Positions 18,053 through 26,713 of a stretch of DNA of 64,000 nucleotides are shown in pieces. The stretch is taken from assembly GCF_002251085.2 (NCBI RefSeq), contig NZ_NOJZ02000007.1, forward strand, positions 1 through 64,000. The letters are read 5' to 3'. Position numbers and translations under genes: made by a program. Position 1 is the first letter of the stretch. The number at the start of each line of letters is the position of its first letter. A model generated the notes under the pieces. That model saw only the letters and a list, made by a program, of their open reading frames with translations. It had not been told where the DNA came from and did no database searches. The DNA comes from Romboutsia maritimum. GTDB taxonomy: Bacteria > Bacillota > Clostridia > Peptostreptococcales > Peptostreptococcaceae.

Positions 18053-18493
18053 ATGTTTAAAATAAAGCACTTTAACGATTTATCTATAAATGAAGTTTAC
18101 GAAATAGCAAAATGTAGATATGAGGTGTTTGCTTGTGAACAAAGAATTTTTCAAGAAAATGATTTTGACGATATAGATAAAAATTGTTACCATGTTTTTC
18201 TTGAAAAAAATAATAAAATAATCGCTTATTCAAGAATAGTTCCAAAAGAATTTAGTTCTTATAATGAAATATCTATTGGACGTGTATTGGTTTTATCATC
18301 TTCAAGAAAACAAGGTATAGCTAAACAAATGATGTATGTTGCTATAGATTTTATAAAATTCAATCTACATGAAAATAATATAACTTTATCTGCTCAAGAA
18401 TACATAAAAGATTTATATTTATCTTGTGGATTTAAAGAAATATCAGATGTTTATGATGAGGTCGGTATTCCTCATGTTAAAATGAGATTATAA
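18053..18493 (+). CDS. GNAT acetyltransferase, ElaA-like
   Basis: A 146-residue GNAT protein. The N-terminal segment (LSINEVYEIAKCRYEVFACEQRIF, then DFDDIDKNCYH) matches the ElaA type, and the acetyl-CoA binding loop is seen at SSRKQGIAKQMM. It should transfer an acetyl group from acetyl-CoA to an unknown amine. The AAAGGAGG site is strong. It lies 76 bases upstream of a LysR regulator on the same strand; a link between the two is possible but not shown. Confidence 0.82.
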   Translation: MFKIKHFNDLSINEVYEIAKCRYEVFACEQRIFQENDFDDIDKNCYHVFLEKNNKIIAYSRIVPKEFSSYNEISIGRVLVLSSSRKQGIAKQMMYVAIDFIKFNLHENNITLSAQEYIKDLYLSCGFKEISDVYDEVGIPHVKMRL

Positions 18494-18569
18494 TATATAA
18501 ATTTTCACTAATCTGCTATAATAAATTTTGTAAATGTAATTTTATTTAATTTTTTATAGGGGTGAAATT

Positions 18570-19499
18570 ATGACTTTTGAACAACTAAAATCTTTTTTAG
18601 CCATTGTAAAACATAACCACTTCACTCTAGCAGCCCAAGATTTATTTATTTCTCAATCATCTATATCTAAACAGATAAAATCACTTGAAAAGGAAATAGG
18701 TGTTGAACTATTTAAAAGAGAACATAGAAGCATTAAGTTAACTCCTGCTGGTGAAGAATTCTTACTATTTGCTAAAAAAGCTGTGCAAAACTGTGATGAA
18801 ATAAAATCTATTATGAACAAATATAGGGTTGAGGAAAGTACAACACTTTCTATCGGTGTTACAGACACTATGGTAGAATATGGACTTGCTACTTTAATAG
18901 GTGATTTTCATAAAGAATACCCTAATATACATATAGAACTAATAGAAAGAGGTAATAAATCTATTTTAGAATATTTAAGTACATCTAAAATTAATTTAGG
19001 ATTCATTAATACATTAAATACATACAAAGATATACTAGAATCTCACGAATTATTTACAGACAATTTAGTTTTAGTTACTTCTAATAATAATAATTTAGAA
19101 GATACTAAAAGCATAAGTTTATATGATACTCATAAAGAAAAATATATTTCACTCAACTCAGATTCTTCTATGCATAACATTTTTCTTAACATTTGGGGTA
19201 ACTTAAATTTTTTCCCAGATATATTATATATAGATAGTCATACTAAGACTTTGTTAGCTTTAGTATCTGAAGACATAGGTATAACAATTATACCTTGTAC
19301 TGTTGCTAATTCATTTAAAAACAATATCAACAAAAATATTAAGATTATAAATTTGAAAGATAATATTTCATCTAAAATTCTTTTAGTTAACAGTAAAAAT
19401 AGACAACTTACTAAAAATGAAGCTATCTTTAAAAAATTTGCGATAAAGTGGTTTAATGTTCAAGTAAGTAATGAATCTACTCAACTGGATAGTTACTAA
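18570..19499 (+). CDS. LysR-family transcriptional regulator
   Basis: A 309-residue regulator with a winged helix-turn-helix at residues 1-60 (FLAIVKHNHFTLAAQDLFISQSSISKQIKSLE) and a periplasmic-binding-protein-like effector domain (about 90-295). LysR proteins usually control a divergent gene. Here the upstream neighbour is on the same strand, so the target is unclear. The gene ends at a strong bidirectional terminator shared with murE. Confidence 0.88.
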   Translation: MTFEQLKSFLAIVKHNHFTLAAQDLFISQSSISKQIKSLEKEIGVELFKREHRSIKLTPAGEEFLLFAKKAVQNCDEIKSIMNKYRVEESTTLSIGVTDTMVEYGLATLIGDFHKEYPNIHIELIERGNKSILEYLSTSKINLGFINTLNTYKDILESHELFTDNLVLVTSNNNNLEDTKSISLYDTHKEKYISLNSDSSMHNIFLNIWGNLNFFPDILYIDSHTKTLLALVSEDIGITIIPCTVANSFKNNINKNIKIINLKDNISSKILLVNSKNRQLTKNEAIFKKFAIKWFNVQVSNESTQLDSY

Positions 19500-19504
19500 A
19501 AAGT

Positions 19505-19547
19505 AAAAGACCGTCTTAAATTTTTTATTTTAAGGCGGTCTTTTAAA
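19505..19547. terminator. Bidirectional terminator between LysR and murE
   Basis: A 16-base arm from 19505 pairs with 19529-19544 (AAAAGACCGTCTTAAA and its near-complement). T runs lie on both strands. Confidence 0.8.
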
Positions 19548-19563
19548 TAATTTTAAAAATATT

Positions 19564-21036
19564 TTATAATATATCCTTTTTTTCTTTTATACATTCTCTA
19601 GCAATTTCTCTATCATCAAAATAATATTTAACATCTCCTATTATTTGATAATTCTCATGACCTTTTCCTGCTATTATTACTATATCTTTAGGTTTCGCAA
19701 TATTTATAGCTCTTTTTATGGCTTGTTTTCTATCTTCTATTATCATGTAATTTTCTTTATCTTTATTTATTCCAGACATAATTTCTTCTATAATTTTAAT
19801 TGGATTTTCATTTCTTGGATTGTCTGATGTAATTATTAATATATCCGAATACTCTTGTGATATATTTCCCATTATAGGTCTTTTAGTTTTATCTCTATCT
19901 CCTCCACAGCCAAATACCGTTATTATTTTACCTTTAGAAAACTCTCTTACTGTACTTAATATATTTTTTAAGGCATCTGGTGTATGTGCATAATCTACTA
20001 TTACACTTATTCCTAAATCATTTTTTATATTCTCTAATCTTCCTTCTACACCACTTGTATTTTCTAATCCTTCTTTTATAATATCAATTGATATATTTAG
20101 TATATAACATACACTTATAACTGCAAGTGTATTATAAATTGTAAACTTACCAGGCAATGGTATATTTATTTTTTCTTCATATGTTGGTGTTACTAAAGTA
20201 TAAGAAACACTATCATAATGTAGATTTATATCCTTAGCCATAAAGTCTGATTTATTATTTATTCCATAAGTATAACATTTAGTTCTTAAATTTTTTATAT
20301 TAGATAGTATAATTTGACCATTTAAATCATCTATATTTATAATATTTGCTACTTTTGTTTTAAAAAATAATAATTCTTTAGCTTTTCTATATTCATCTAT
20401 ATTCTTGTGAAAATCTAAATGTTCTGGGGTAAGATTTGTAAACACTCCAACTTTAAAGTCTATATCTTCTACTCTTCCTAATACTAATGAATGGGATGAA
20501 ACCTCCATAGAGCAATATCTACATTTATTTTGAACCATTTTATTTATATATTTTTGTAAATCTATGCTTTCTGGTGTAGTATTTTGAGATTCTATACTTC
20601 GGTTTCCATCATCAATTTTAATGGTTCCAATCATACCAACCTTATTGTTTATCCCTAAAATTTGCTTTAGTAAAGTAGTTATTGTAGTTTTTCCATTAGT
20701 TCCTGTTACACCTATTATTGATATTTTATCTGATGGATTTTCATAGAAATTAGAAGCTACTTTTGACATGGACATTCTAGTATCTTTAACTTTTATAACT
20801 GTTATATTTTTTTTACTTTGAATATTTATATCTTCTTCTACTAAAAAAGCTTTTGCTCCTCTTTCTAGTGCTTCTTGTATAAATTTATGACCATCTATAT
20901 TAAAGCCCTTAATACATATAAACAAGCTTCCTTCTTTAACTTGTCTAGAGTCATAATTTATATCAGTTATATCTCTGTCAGCTTCTCCTATTATTTCTAT
21001 AACTTCTAGATTTTCTATAATTTTAGATAGCTGTAT
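19564..21036 (-). CDS. murE: UDP-MurNAc-tripeptide synthetase (meso-diaminopimelate type), apparent AUA start
   Basis: MurE ligase adds meso-diaminopimelate to UDP-MurNAc-dipeptide in the cytoplasm. The ATP-binding loop GVTGTNGKT lies near residue 110 of the full frame, and the DNPRNENP motif indicates the diaminopimelate-specific form. The first ordinary start (TTG at 20925) would remove the conserved N-terminal part including YDSRQVKEGSLF. The open frame continues 37 codons upstream and aligns with normal MurE N-termini from IQLSKIIENLEVI. Its only well-placed start is ATA at 21034-21036, six bases after AAAGGGGGGG, with an in-frame stop upstream at 21070-21072. I therefore give a 490-residue protein starting at AUA; a sequencing error or a mutated start is the alternative. 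The gene is isolated from the usual mur cluster. Confidence 0.83.
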   Translation of the reverse strand: MQLSKIIENLEVIEIIGEADRDITDINYDSRQVKEGSLFICIKGFNIDGHKFIQEALERGAKAFLVEEDINIQSKKNITVIKVKDTRMSMSKVASNFYENPSDKISIIGVTGTNGKTTITTLLKQILGINNKVGMIGTIKIDDGNRSIESQNTTPESIDLQKYINKMVQNKCRYCSMEVSSHSLVLGRVEDIDFKVGVFTNLTPEHLDFHKNIDEYRKAKELLFFKTKVANIINIDDLNGQIILSNIKNLRTKCYTYGINNKSDFMAKDINLHYDSVSYTLVTPTYEEKINIPLPGKFTIYNTLAVISVCYILNISIDIIKEGLENTSGVEGRLENIKNDLGISVIVDYAHTPDALKNILSTVREFSKGKIITVFGCGGDRDKTKRPIMGNISQEYSDILIITSDNPRNENPIKIIEEIMSGINKDKENYMIIEDRKQAIKRAINIAKPKDIVIIAGKGHENYQIIGDVKYYFDDREIARECIKEKKDIL

Positions 21037-21192
21037 ATTTATCCCCCCCTTTCTAATACATATTAAATTTTATTTTTTATTTTCTAAAATATACTAAATA
21101 TATGATTATTACTTGAATCTATTATAAAAAATCACTTTTTTTATATAAAATTTTACTTTTTTATTAAACTTATTTTTTATAGTTTTATATTG

Positions 21193-21221
21193 TTGACATG
21201 AGATAAATTTAAAACTATAAT
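21193..21221 (+). promoter_or_regulatory. Consensus promoter without a downstream gene
   Basis: Perfect TTGACA (21193-21198) and perfect TATAAT (21216-21221) with a 17-base spacer. The nearest plus-strand gene is 800 bases away and behind two terminators, so this promoter should make a short RNA. Confidence 0.75.
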
Positions 21222-21227
21222 TATATT

Positions 21228-21310
21228 AAGAATTACATATTGAAATAGAAAATTAGATATTTGAAGATATCTTATTTAAGTCAGGAGGCTTTAGCTTTCT
21301 GACTTTTTTT
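21228..21310 (+). ncRNA. Candidate orphan small RNA, about 80 nt
   Basis: The transcript predicted from the consensus promoter runs to a terminator whose 11-bp stem (21278-21288 with 21295-21305, two G-U pairs) is followed by T6 or more. A second small hairpin, AGATAT/ATATCT, precedes it. There is no ATG and no plausible peptide. No known RNA family was recognised. It lies between murE and the metal-dependent regulator of the Feo system, on the strand opposite to both. Confidence 0.55.
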
Positions 21311-21326
21311 ATTTCTATAATCAATG

Positions 21327-21429
21327 TTGACTATATATTATATGTTAACTTTTATTCTATATTCTACTTTCCCCAAAAGTAAGAATTATACCTAACTTAT
21401 AAGATGGGTTCTACCCATCTTTTTCTTTT
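21327..21429 (+). ncRNA. Second candidate small RNA with a CCCC loop
   Basis: A TTGACT box at 21327-21332 lies inside a GTTGAC/GTTAAC dyad, but the -10 (about 21350-21355) is weak. Downstream is a hairpin ACTT-TCCCCAA-AAGT (21366-21380) and a perfect 9-bp terminator stem AAGATGGGT/ACCCATCTT (21401-21421) with a T-rich tail on this strand. No open frame is present. The CCCC loop resembles that of the candidate at 49788-49888. The terminator might merely close a longer transcript from 21228, or serve the convergent regulator gene. Confidence 0.35.
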
Positions 21430-21886
21430 ACTCTTTTTTTTGATATTCTCTAAATTCTTTAAGAATTTCTTCATTTTTATTTAAAAAATTTATTAGTTCA
21501 TCAATTTTTATAAGTGTTTCTATACTTATTGTATGTTCAATTTTTTCCGTCTCCTCATGAATACATTCATTAACCCCTATAACTTTTAAAAATTCTTGAA
21601 CTATATTATGTCTATCTAGTAATCTTCTTCCTATCATAGTCCCGATTTCTGTTAAATGAATTGAATCGTATTTCTTATACATTAATACCTTTTTTTGATC
21701 TAATTTTTTTATCATCTTAGTTACAGATGGTGGCTTTATATTTAATGACTTTGATAAGTCATTTACTTTGATATCTTCTTGATTTAAAGACAATCTATAT
21801 ATCATCTCTAAATAATCCTCTTCACTAGGTGTTAAAGAGTTATTTTTCATATATTCATTAAAGGTATAATACTCATTTCTTTTCAA
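21428..21886 (-). CDS. DtxR/MntR-family metal-dependent repressor
   Basis: A 152-residue protein with a winged helix-turn-helix (about 20-80; VNDLSKSLNIKPPSVTKMIKKLDQK) and a helical metal-binding/dimerisation domain containing CIHEETEKIEH. There is no SH3-like third domain, as in MntR. Such regulators bind DNA when loaded with Fe(II) or Mn(II). The gene is divergent from feoA-feoB, and a DtxR-type dyad lies before feoA, so control of ferrous iron uptake is the likely job. The metal cannot be told apart by sequence alone. Confidence 0.86.
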   Translation of the reverse strand: MKRNEYYTFNEYMKNNSLTPSEEDYLEMIYRLSLNQEDIKVNDLSKSLNIKPPSVTKMIKKLDQKKVLMYKKYDSIHLTEIGTMIGRRLLDRHNIVQEFLKVIGVNECIHEETEKIEHTISIETLIKIDELINFLNKNEEILKEFREYQKKE

Positions 21887-22001
21887 AATAGTAACTCCCC
21901 CTATTTCAATTCTTATTTTCTATTATATTTTTTAATATTACATATATTACTATATTTAGTAACAAATTAATATTTATATGCATACTTTAAAATTAAGAAT
22001 G

Positions 22002-22015
22002 TTAGCTTAGGCTAA
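22002..22015 (+). promoter_or_regulatory. DtxR-type operator before feoA
   Basis: TTAGCTTAGGCTAA has arms TTAGC and GCTAA. It closely matches the core of the DtxR/IdeR box (TTAGGTTAGGCTAA). It lies 25 bases upstream of the feoA start and should be bound by the divergent regulator. Confidence 0.65.
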
Positions 22016-22039
22016 AAATTTAATTACGGAGGTGAAATT

Positions 22040-22267
22040 ATGACTAAGCTTACAGACATCCAGGTTAAAAACACAGTTAGAGTTGAAAATCTTTTATCTA
22101 GTGGTAATGTTAGAGAGAGAATGTTAGCACTTGGTCTTACTGAGGGTGCTTTAATAGATGTAATTAGAAAAGGTCCTAAAAATAATTTAACAATTTATAA
22201 TATTAGAGGCAGTAAAATTGCATTAAGAAAAGAAGAAAGTAGTTTAATTTTAGTTTCTTCTATTTAA
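22040..22267 (+). CDS. feoA: Ferrous iron transport protein A
   Basis: A 75-residue SH3-like FeoA protein with the conserved RMLALGLTEGALIDVIRKGP segment. It is a small cytoplasmic protein thought to bind FeoB and modulate Fe(II) uptake. It has an ACGGAGG site and lies 41 bases before feoB in the same operon. A DtxR-type operator precedes it. Confidence 0.92.
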   Translation: MTKLTDIQVKNTVRVENLLSSGNVRERMLALGLTEGALIDVIRKGPKNNLTIYNIRGSKIALRKEESSLILVSSI

Positions 22268-22308
22268 TTTTTCAATTTATTTAATTTTTTTATTAGGGGG
22301 ATACAACT

Positions 22309-24429
22309 ATGGGTTTAACACATGAATCCACTAAAGCTAAATCATTAAAAGATATGTTTGATATAGAAAAAAAAGAAAATCAGTTTGTAATAGCATTAGC
22401 TGGTAATCCTAATACTGGTAAAAGTACAGTGTTTAATTACTTAACAGGTCTTAAGCAACATACTGGAAATTGGCCAGGTAAAACAGTCGCTACTGCTCGT
22501 GGTGACTTTAATTATAATAATACTGATTATTCACTTATAGATTTACCTGGCACATACTCTCTATTTGCACTATCTCAAGAAGAAATAGTTGCTCGAGACT
22601 TCATATGTTTTGGGAATTTAGATGCAGTTATAGTAGTTTGTGATGCAACTTGCCTTGAAAGAAATCTTAACTTGGTATTTCAAGTTATGGAACTTACAGA
22701 TAAAGTTATTTTATGCGTAAATTTAATAGACGAGGCAAAAAAGAAAGGCATATATATTGATAAAGAAAAATTAGAACAAAAACTAGGCATTCCTGTAGTT
22801 TTAACTGCCGCTAGAAAAGGTACTAATATGGATGAACTTCAAGAAGTAATTTATAAAGTTTCCTTTAATGAATATAAATTTAGTAATAAACCTGTAATTT
22901 ATAATAACCATATAGAAGATATGGTTAAATTGATACAACCTGATTTAGAAGCTTCAATACCTTCTATAAGTTCTAGATGGTTAGCCCTTAGACTTATAGA
23001 TGAAGATGAAAGTATCTTTGAATCTATGAACAAATATATCGATGGTGACTATATGAATGAAATACTAAAAATAAAAGAAAAGCTTCATAATGACATAGAT
23101 AAGCAAAAAATTAGAGATGAATTCACCAAAATAAATTATGACGTAGCTAAAGATTTAAGTGATGAAGTATATAATATAAGTTCAAAATCTAAACTAGATA
23201 AAGATGAAAAAATTGATAGTATATTAACTTCTAAAAAATTTGGGCTTCCTATTATGTTACTTTTGTTATCTAGTATATTATGGATTACTATACAAGGTGC
23301 AAATTATCCCTCTAAGTTATTAGCTACTTTACTATTTGGTGTTGAACCAACCTTTACTTCTGTATTAAACTCAATTAATTGTCCTATATGGTTAAATGAA
23401 TTATTAGTTCTTGGTCTTTATAGAACTCTTGCGTGGGTAGTATCAGTTATGCTCCCTCCTATGGCAATATTTTTTCCTTTATTTACTCTACTTGAAGACC
23501 TTGGATATTTACCAAGAGTTGCTTTTAATTTAGATCATTTATTTAAAAAAGCATGTGCTCATGGTAAGCAATGCTTGACTATGTGTATGGGATTTGGTTG
23601 TAATGCTGCTGGTGTTATTGGTTGTAGAATTATAGATTCACCTAGGGAACGTTTAATAGCAATACTTACTAATAACTTCGTTCCTTGTAATGGTAGATTT
23701 CCTACTCTTATTGCTGTATCTACTATTTTCTTTAGTTCTGTAATATCTAACTCCTTTGTATCAAGTGTTACTACTTCTCTTTGTGTTACTTTATTAATAA
23801 TATTTGGAGTTTTGATAACATTACTTATATCTTATACATTATCCAAAACCCTATTAAAAGGTGTTCCTTCTACTTTTACATTAGAACTTCCACCTTATAG
23901 AATTCCTCAAATAGGCAGAGTTATATATACCTCTATAATAGATAGAACTTTATTCGTACTAGGCAGAGCTGTTTGCGTAGCTATCCCTGCTGGTGTTATA
24001 ACTTGGTTATTTGCTAATATATATATAGGAGATTTAAGTTTATTATCTTATGTTGCAAATTTTTTAGATCCATTAGCTAAACTAATTGGCCTTGATGGTT
24101 TTATACTTCTTGCATTTATTTTGGGATTTCCTGCAAATGAAATAGTAATTCCAATCCTCTTAATGTCTTATTTAGCTACTGGCTCTATGCTGGAATTAGA
24201 TAGTTTAAATGCTTTAGGGCAAGTATTAAGAGACCATGGCTGGACTTATTTAACAGCTTTAAATGTAATGCTATTTAGTTTACTTCACTGGCCATGTGCT
24301 ACAACTTTAATTACTATAAAAAGAGAGACTGGTAGCTTTAAATGGACTATATTAGGGTTCTTAATTCCTACTGCTATAGCATTTATAGTATGCTTTTTAA
24401 CAACAACTGTATATAAGATTTTTATATAA
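22309..24429 (+). CDS. feoB: Ferrous iron transporter B
   Basis: A 706-residue Fe(II) permease. The N-terminal G domain has G1 at residues 32-39 (GNPNTGKS), G3 in IDLPGTYS and G4 as NLID. A helical regulatory domain follows, then a C-terminal membrane domain with about eight to ten helices. The membrane part contains the family Gate motifs with Cys, seen here as MCMGFGCNAAGVIGCRI and NNFVPCNGRFP. The protein takes up ferrous iron across the cytoplasmic membrane under anaerobic conditions. It follows feoA and ends at a strong terminator. Confidence 0.95.
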   Translation: MGLTHESTKAKSLKDMFDIEKKENQFVIALAGNPNTGKSTVFNYLTGLKQHTGNWPGKTVATARGDFNYNNTDYSLIDLPGTYSLFALSQEEIVARDFICFGNLDAVIVVCDATCLERNLNLVFQVMELTDKVILCVNLIDEAKKKGIYIDKEKLEQKLGIPVVLTAARKGTNMDELQEVIYKVSFNEYKFSNKPVIYNNHIEDMVKLIQPDLEASIPSISSRWLALRLIDEDESIFESMNKYIDGDYMNEILKIKEKLHNDIDKQKIRDEFTKINYDVAKDLSDEVYNISSKSKLDKDEKIDSILTSKKFGLPIMLLLLSSILWITIQGANYPSKLLATLLFGVEPTFTSVLNSINCPIWLNELLVLGLYRTLAWVVSVMLPPMAIFFPLFTLLEDLGYLPRVAFNLDHLFKKACAHGKQCLTMCMGFGCNAAGVIGCRIIDSPRERLIAILTNNFVPCNGRFPTLIAVSTIFFSSVISNSFVSSVTTSLCVTLLIIFGVLITLLISYTLSKTLLKGVPSTFTLELPPYRIPQIGRVIYTSIIDRTLFVLGRAVCVAIPAGVITWLFANIYIGDLSLLSYVANFLDPLAKLIGLDGFILLAFILGFPANEIVIPILLMSYLATGSMLELDSLNALGQVLRDHGWTYLTALNVMLFSLLHWPCATTLITIKRETGSFKWTILGFLIPTAIAFIVCFLTTTVYKIFI

Positions 24430-24438
24430 ATTTTATAG

Positions 24439-24480
24439 GATATATCAAAATAAATTTTTATATTTTGATATATTCTATTT
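24439..24480 (+). terminator. Terminator of feoAB
   Basis: GATATATCAAAATA pairs with TATTTTGATATATTC (24461-24475), followed by a T-rich tail. Confidence 0.75.
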
Positions 24481-24676
24481 TTTGTCTCTTTTATTCTTAT
24501 ATATATTATCATTTTCTACAATATATATTCTTAATTAAAGTCATTTGTTGGTTTTATTTGTAGAAATTTAATTTTTTTATAGGATATTTAAAATTATTTA
24601 TGAGATGATAGTTAGTACATAATATAGTAAAATTATATTAAAGGACATGTTAAACTTAATACAGGGAGGTTTTACT

Positions 24677-24898
24677 ATGTTTATCTTCATTCTTTTAATT
24701 TCAATTCTAACTTTAATTTATTTTTTATCTATGGTATGTATTCAATTTAGTCATATAACTAATATCAATTTACAATTTGGTATGGATGTAACAAAATTAT
24801 ACTCTGATGATAATTTTAAAGATAATCATCATTATATTAATAAGTTAATTAAAAATTCAGCTATGCTATTATACAAAATTACAAATACTTTTAAATAA
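24677..24898 (+). CDS. Small single-helix membrane protein, unknown
   Basis: A 73-residue protein: an N-terminal hydrophobic helix (about 2-22) and a polar tail with several Asn, Asp and Lys residues. The start is set by GGGAGG seven bases before the ATG at 24677; the ATG ten codons upstream has no such site. It lies behind the feoB terminator, so it needs its own promoter. I do not recognise it. It has no Cys-rich segment and so is not the small FeoB-associated Cys-rich protein known from other bacteria. Confidence 0.6.
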   Translation: MFIFILLISILTLIYFLSMVCIQFSHITNINLQFGMDVTKLYSDDNFKDNHHYINKLIKNSAMLLYKITNTFK

Positions 24899-24906
24899 TT
24901 TACATA

Positions 24907-24941
24907 AGGGGATATATCAAAATATCCCCTCAATAATTTTT
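24907..24941. terminator. Terminator hairpin between the small protein and the convergent glycosyltransferase
   Basis: AGGGGATAT (24907-24915) pairs perfectly with ATATCCCCT (24922-24930). A T-rich tail on the plus strand overlaps the end of the glycosyltransferase gene. Confidence 0.7.
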
Positions 24942-26000
24942 TAAAGAATTAAAAAATTCTTCATTTTTAATTACATATACATTATTAGGATTTATTTCTA
25001 GACATTTTTTATGATGATAATAAGATTTAGCTATATTGTTAATCTTAAAATAACATACACATAGATTTAAATGTGGTTTGAATCGACAACAGCATAAGTT
25101 AATACATTGATTGCAATCAGTTGGTATTTCTAATGATAATATCATTTCATACCACCTTATTGCTTGCATATATTTTCCTTCTTCATCAAATGAATTTGCA
25201 ATATTATATAAAATTTCACCTCTCGGCTCTGAATATTCAAATGTTTTATAAAAATACGTTCTTGCTCTAACTTTTTCTTGTTTTAATAAATAGCATTCGC
25301 CTATTTTAGATAATGCATCTATCATTTCTTCTTTCCAAACATTTTTTGTTATAAACTTATTTAAAACATTTATACAGTCATCATAAAATCCATTGCAGTA
25401 TAGTTCTTTTCCATAGTAATATAAATCTCTATCACTTAATTCAATTCCCTTTTTTATATTAATTTTGTATATTTTAAGGTTTCTGTCATTATTTAATTTT
25501 ATTTTATCATGTATAATTGATACATCACTATCAAAAACATTTCCTGATCCTTTTATATACTCATGGACAAATCCAGTCCACTTAAAATCTCTATTTTTTT
25601 TAACTATTCTATTTCTTCTTGATATTATTCTAGGATTATTATTTTCATCCATACACATATGAGTTTCTGTTGTAACTAAGTCAATATCTTTATTTAGGTT
25701 TTTCTTTAAATCTATTAGTCTTTCTTTGCTTTTATCAGTTAAAAATTCATCAGCATCCATCCACATTATATAATCTTTTGTTGCTTTACTAAAAGAAAAA
25801 TTTCTAGCATCTGAAAAATTATCTTCCCACTTAAAATCATATATATTTGAGGTATAACTGCTAACTATTTCTTTAGTTTTATCCACTGAGCCTGTATCAA
25901 CTACTATTATTTCGTCAACTACATCTTTTACACTATTTAAACATCTTTTTATAACATCTTCTTCATTTTTTAATATCATACATAAACTTAAAGTAAGCAT
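24930..26000 (-). CDS. Family 2 glycosyltransferase with TPR-like C-terminus
   Basis: A 356-residue protein. The N-terminal GT2 domain (about 1-200) shows LSLCMILKNEEDVIKRCLNS, the VVDTGSVDKT nucleotide-sugar loop and the DxD-type WMDADEF. The C-terminal part contains TPR-like helices (about 200-350), as in the SunS/TPR-glycosyltransferase group, and a Cys-rich patch (CNQCINLCCCRF). It probably transfers a sugar to a protein, peptide or surface polymer; no acceptor is encoded nearby. Confidence 0.85.
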   Translation of the reverse strand: MLTLSLCMILKNEEDVIKRCLNSVKDVVDEIIVVDTGSVDKTKEIVSSYTSNIYDFKWEDNFSDARNFSFSKATKDYIMWMDADEFLTDKSKERLIDLKKNLNKDIDLVTTETHMCMDENNNPRIISRRNRIVKKNRDFKWTGFVHEYIKGSGNVFDSDVSIIHDKIKLNNDRNLKIYKINIKKGIELSDRDLYYYGKELYCNGFYDDCINVLNKFITKNVWKEEMIDALSKIGECYLLKQEKVRARTYFYKTFEYSEPRGEILYNIANSFDEEGKYMQAIRWYEMILSLEIPTDCNQCINLCCCRFKPHLNLCVCYFKINNIAKSYYHHKKCLEINPNNVYVIKNEEFFNSLKNY

Positions 26001-26072
26001 ATCTATATACCCCTTTGCTATATACTTATATATTAATATATGATAATATTACATTTTTTGTTAAAATATAAT

Positions 26073-26121
26073 AAAAAAGAACTATTTAAAAATGAATTTC
26101 ATTTTTAAATAGTTCTTTTTT
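26073..26121. terminator. Strong bidirectional terminator
   Basis: A stem of more than 20 base pairs (26073-26096 with 26098-26121) with A6 and T6 ends closes the leftward chromate transporter operon. Confidence 0.8.
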
Positions 26122-26146
26122 CATTTACTATATATGTAATTGTAGT

Positions 26147-26713
26147 TTATAATCCAAATACTATACCCGCTATTGCACCTATTACTAAATACAACACAGG
26201 ATGTTTTTTATATTTATTTGAAACAATAAGTAATACTATAAATAAAATTAATGACTTATAATCAAATATATTTATTATACTTTTATTTTGTATATACTTA
26301 TCCCAAGTAATAACTGATAATTTTACTATTTCAAATCCTGCTATTGCTATAAGTCCAGTTACTGCAGGTCTCAATCCAAAGAATACAGAATTCACCAATT
26401 TATTCTCTCTAAATTTATTAAAAAAACGAGCAACTATAATAATTATTATAAATGATGGCATTACAAGCGCTATAGTAGCTACTAATGAACCTATTATTCC
26501 CCCTGCTTCAAATCCTGCGTAAGTAGCCATATTTATACCTATTGGTCCTGGTGTTGATTGAGATACTGCTACCATATCTGCTAACATACTCTTATCAAAC
26601 CATGGATATCTTGACTCTATATCATATAAAAATGGTAATGTAGCTAGTCCTCCTCCAACAGCAAATAATCCTGTTTTAAAAAATTCGATAAATAATTGTA
26701 TATATGTAAACAT
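26147..26713 (-). CDS. Chromate transporter, C-half subunit (CHR family)
   Basis: A 188-residue CHR-family protein with about six helices. The family signature FKTGLFAVGGGLATLPF is followed by AVSQSTPGPIGINMATYAGF. It starts one base into the stop codon of the preceding gene (TAATG). Short CHR proteins work as pairs that correspond to the two halves of long ChrA. They are annotated as chromate/sulfate transporters, though in anaerobes the true substrate is uncertain. Confidence 0.85.
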   Translation of the reverse strand: MFTYIQLFIEFFKTGLFAVGGGLATLPFLYDIESRYPWFDKSMLADMVAVSQSTPGPIGINMATYAGFEAGGIIGSLVATIALVMPSFIIIIIVARFFNKFRENKLVNSVFFGLRPAVTGLIAIAGFEIVKLSVITWDKYIQNKSIINIFDYKSLILFIVLLIVSNKYKKHPVLYLVIGAIAGIVFGL

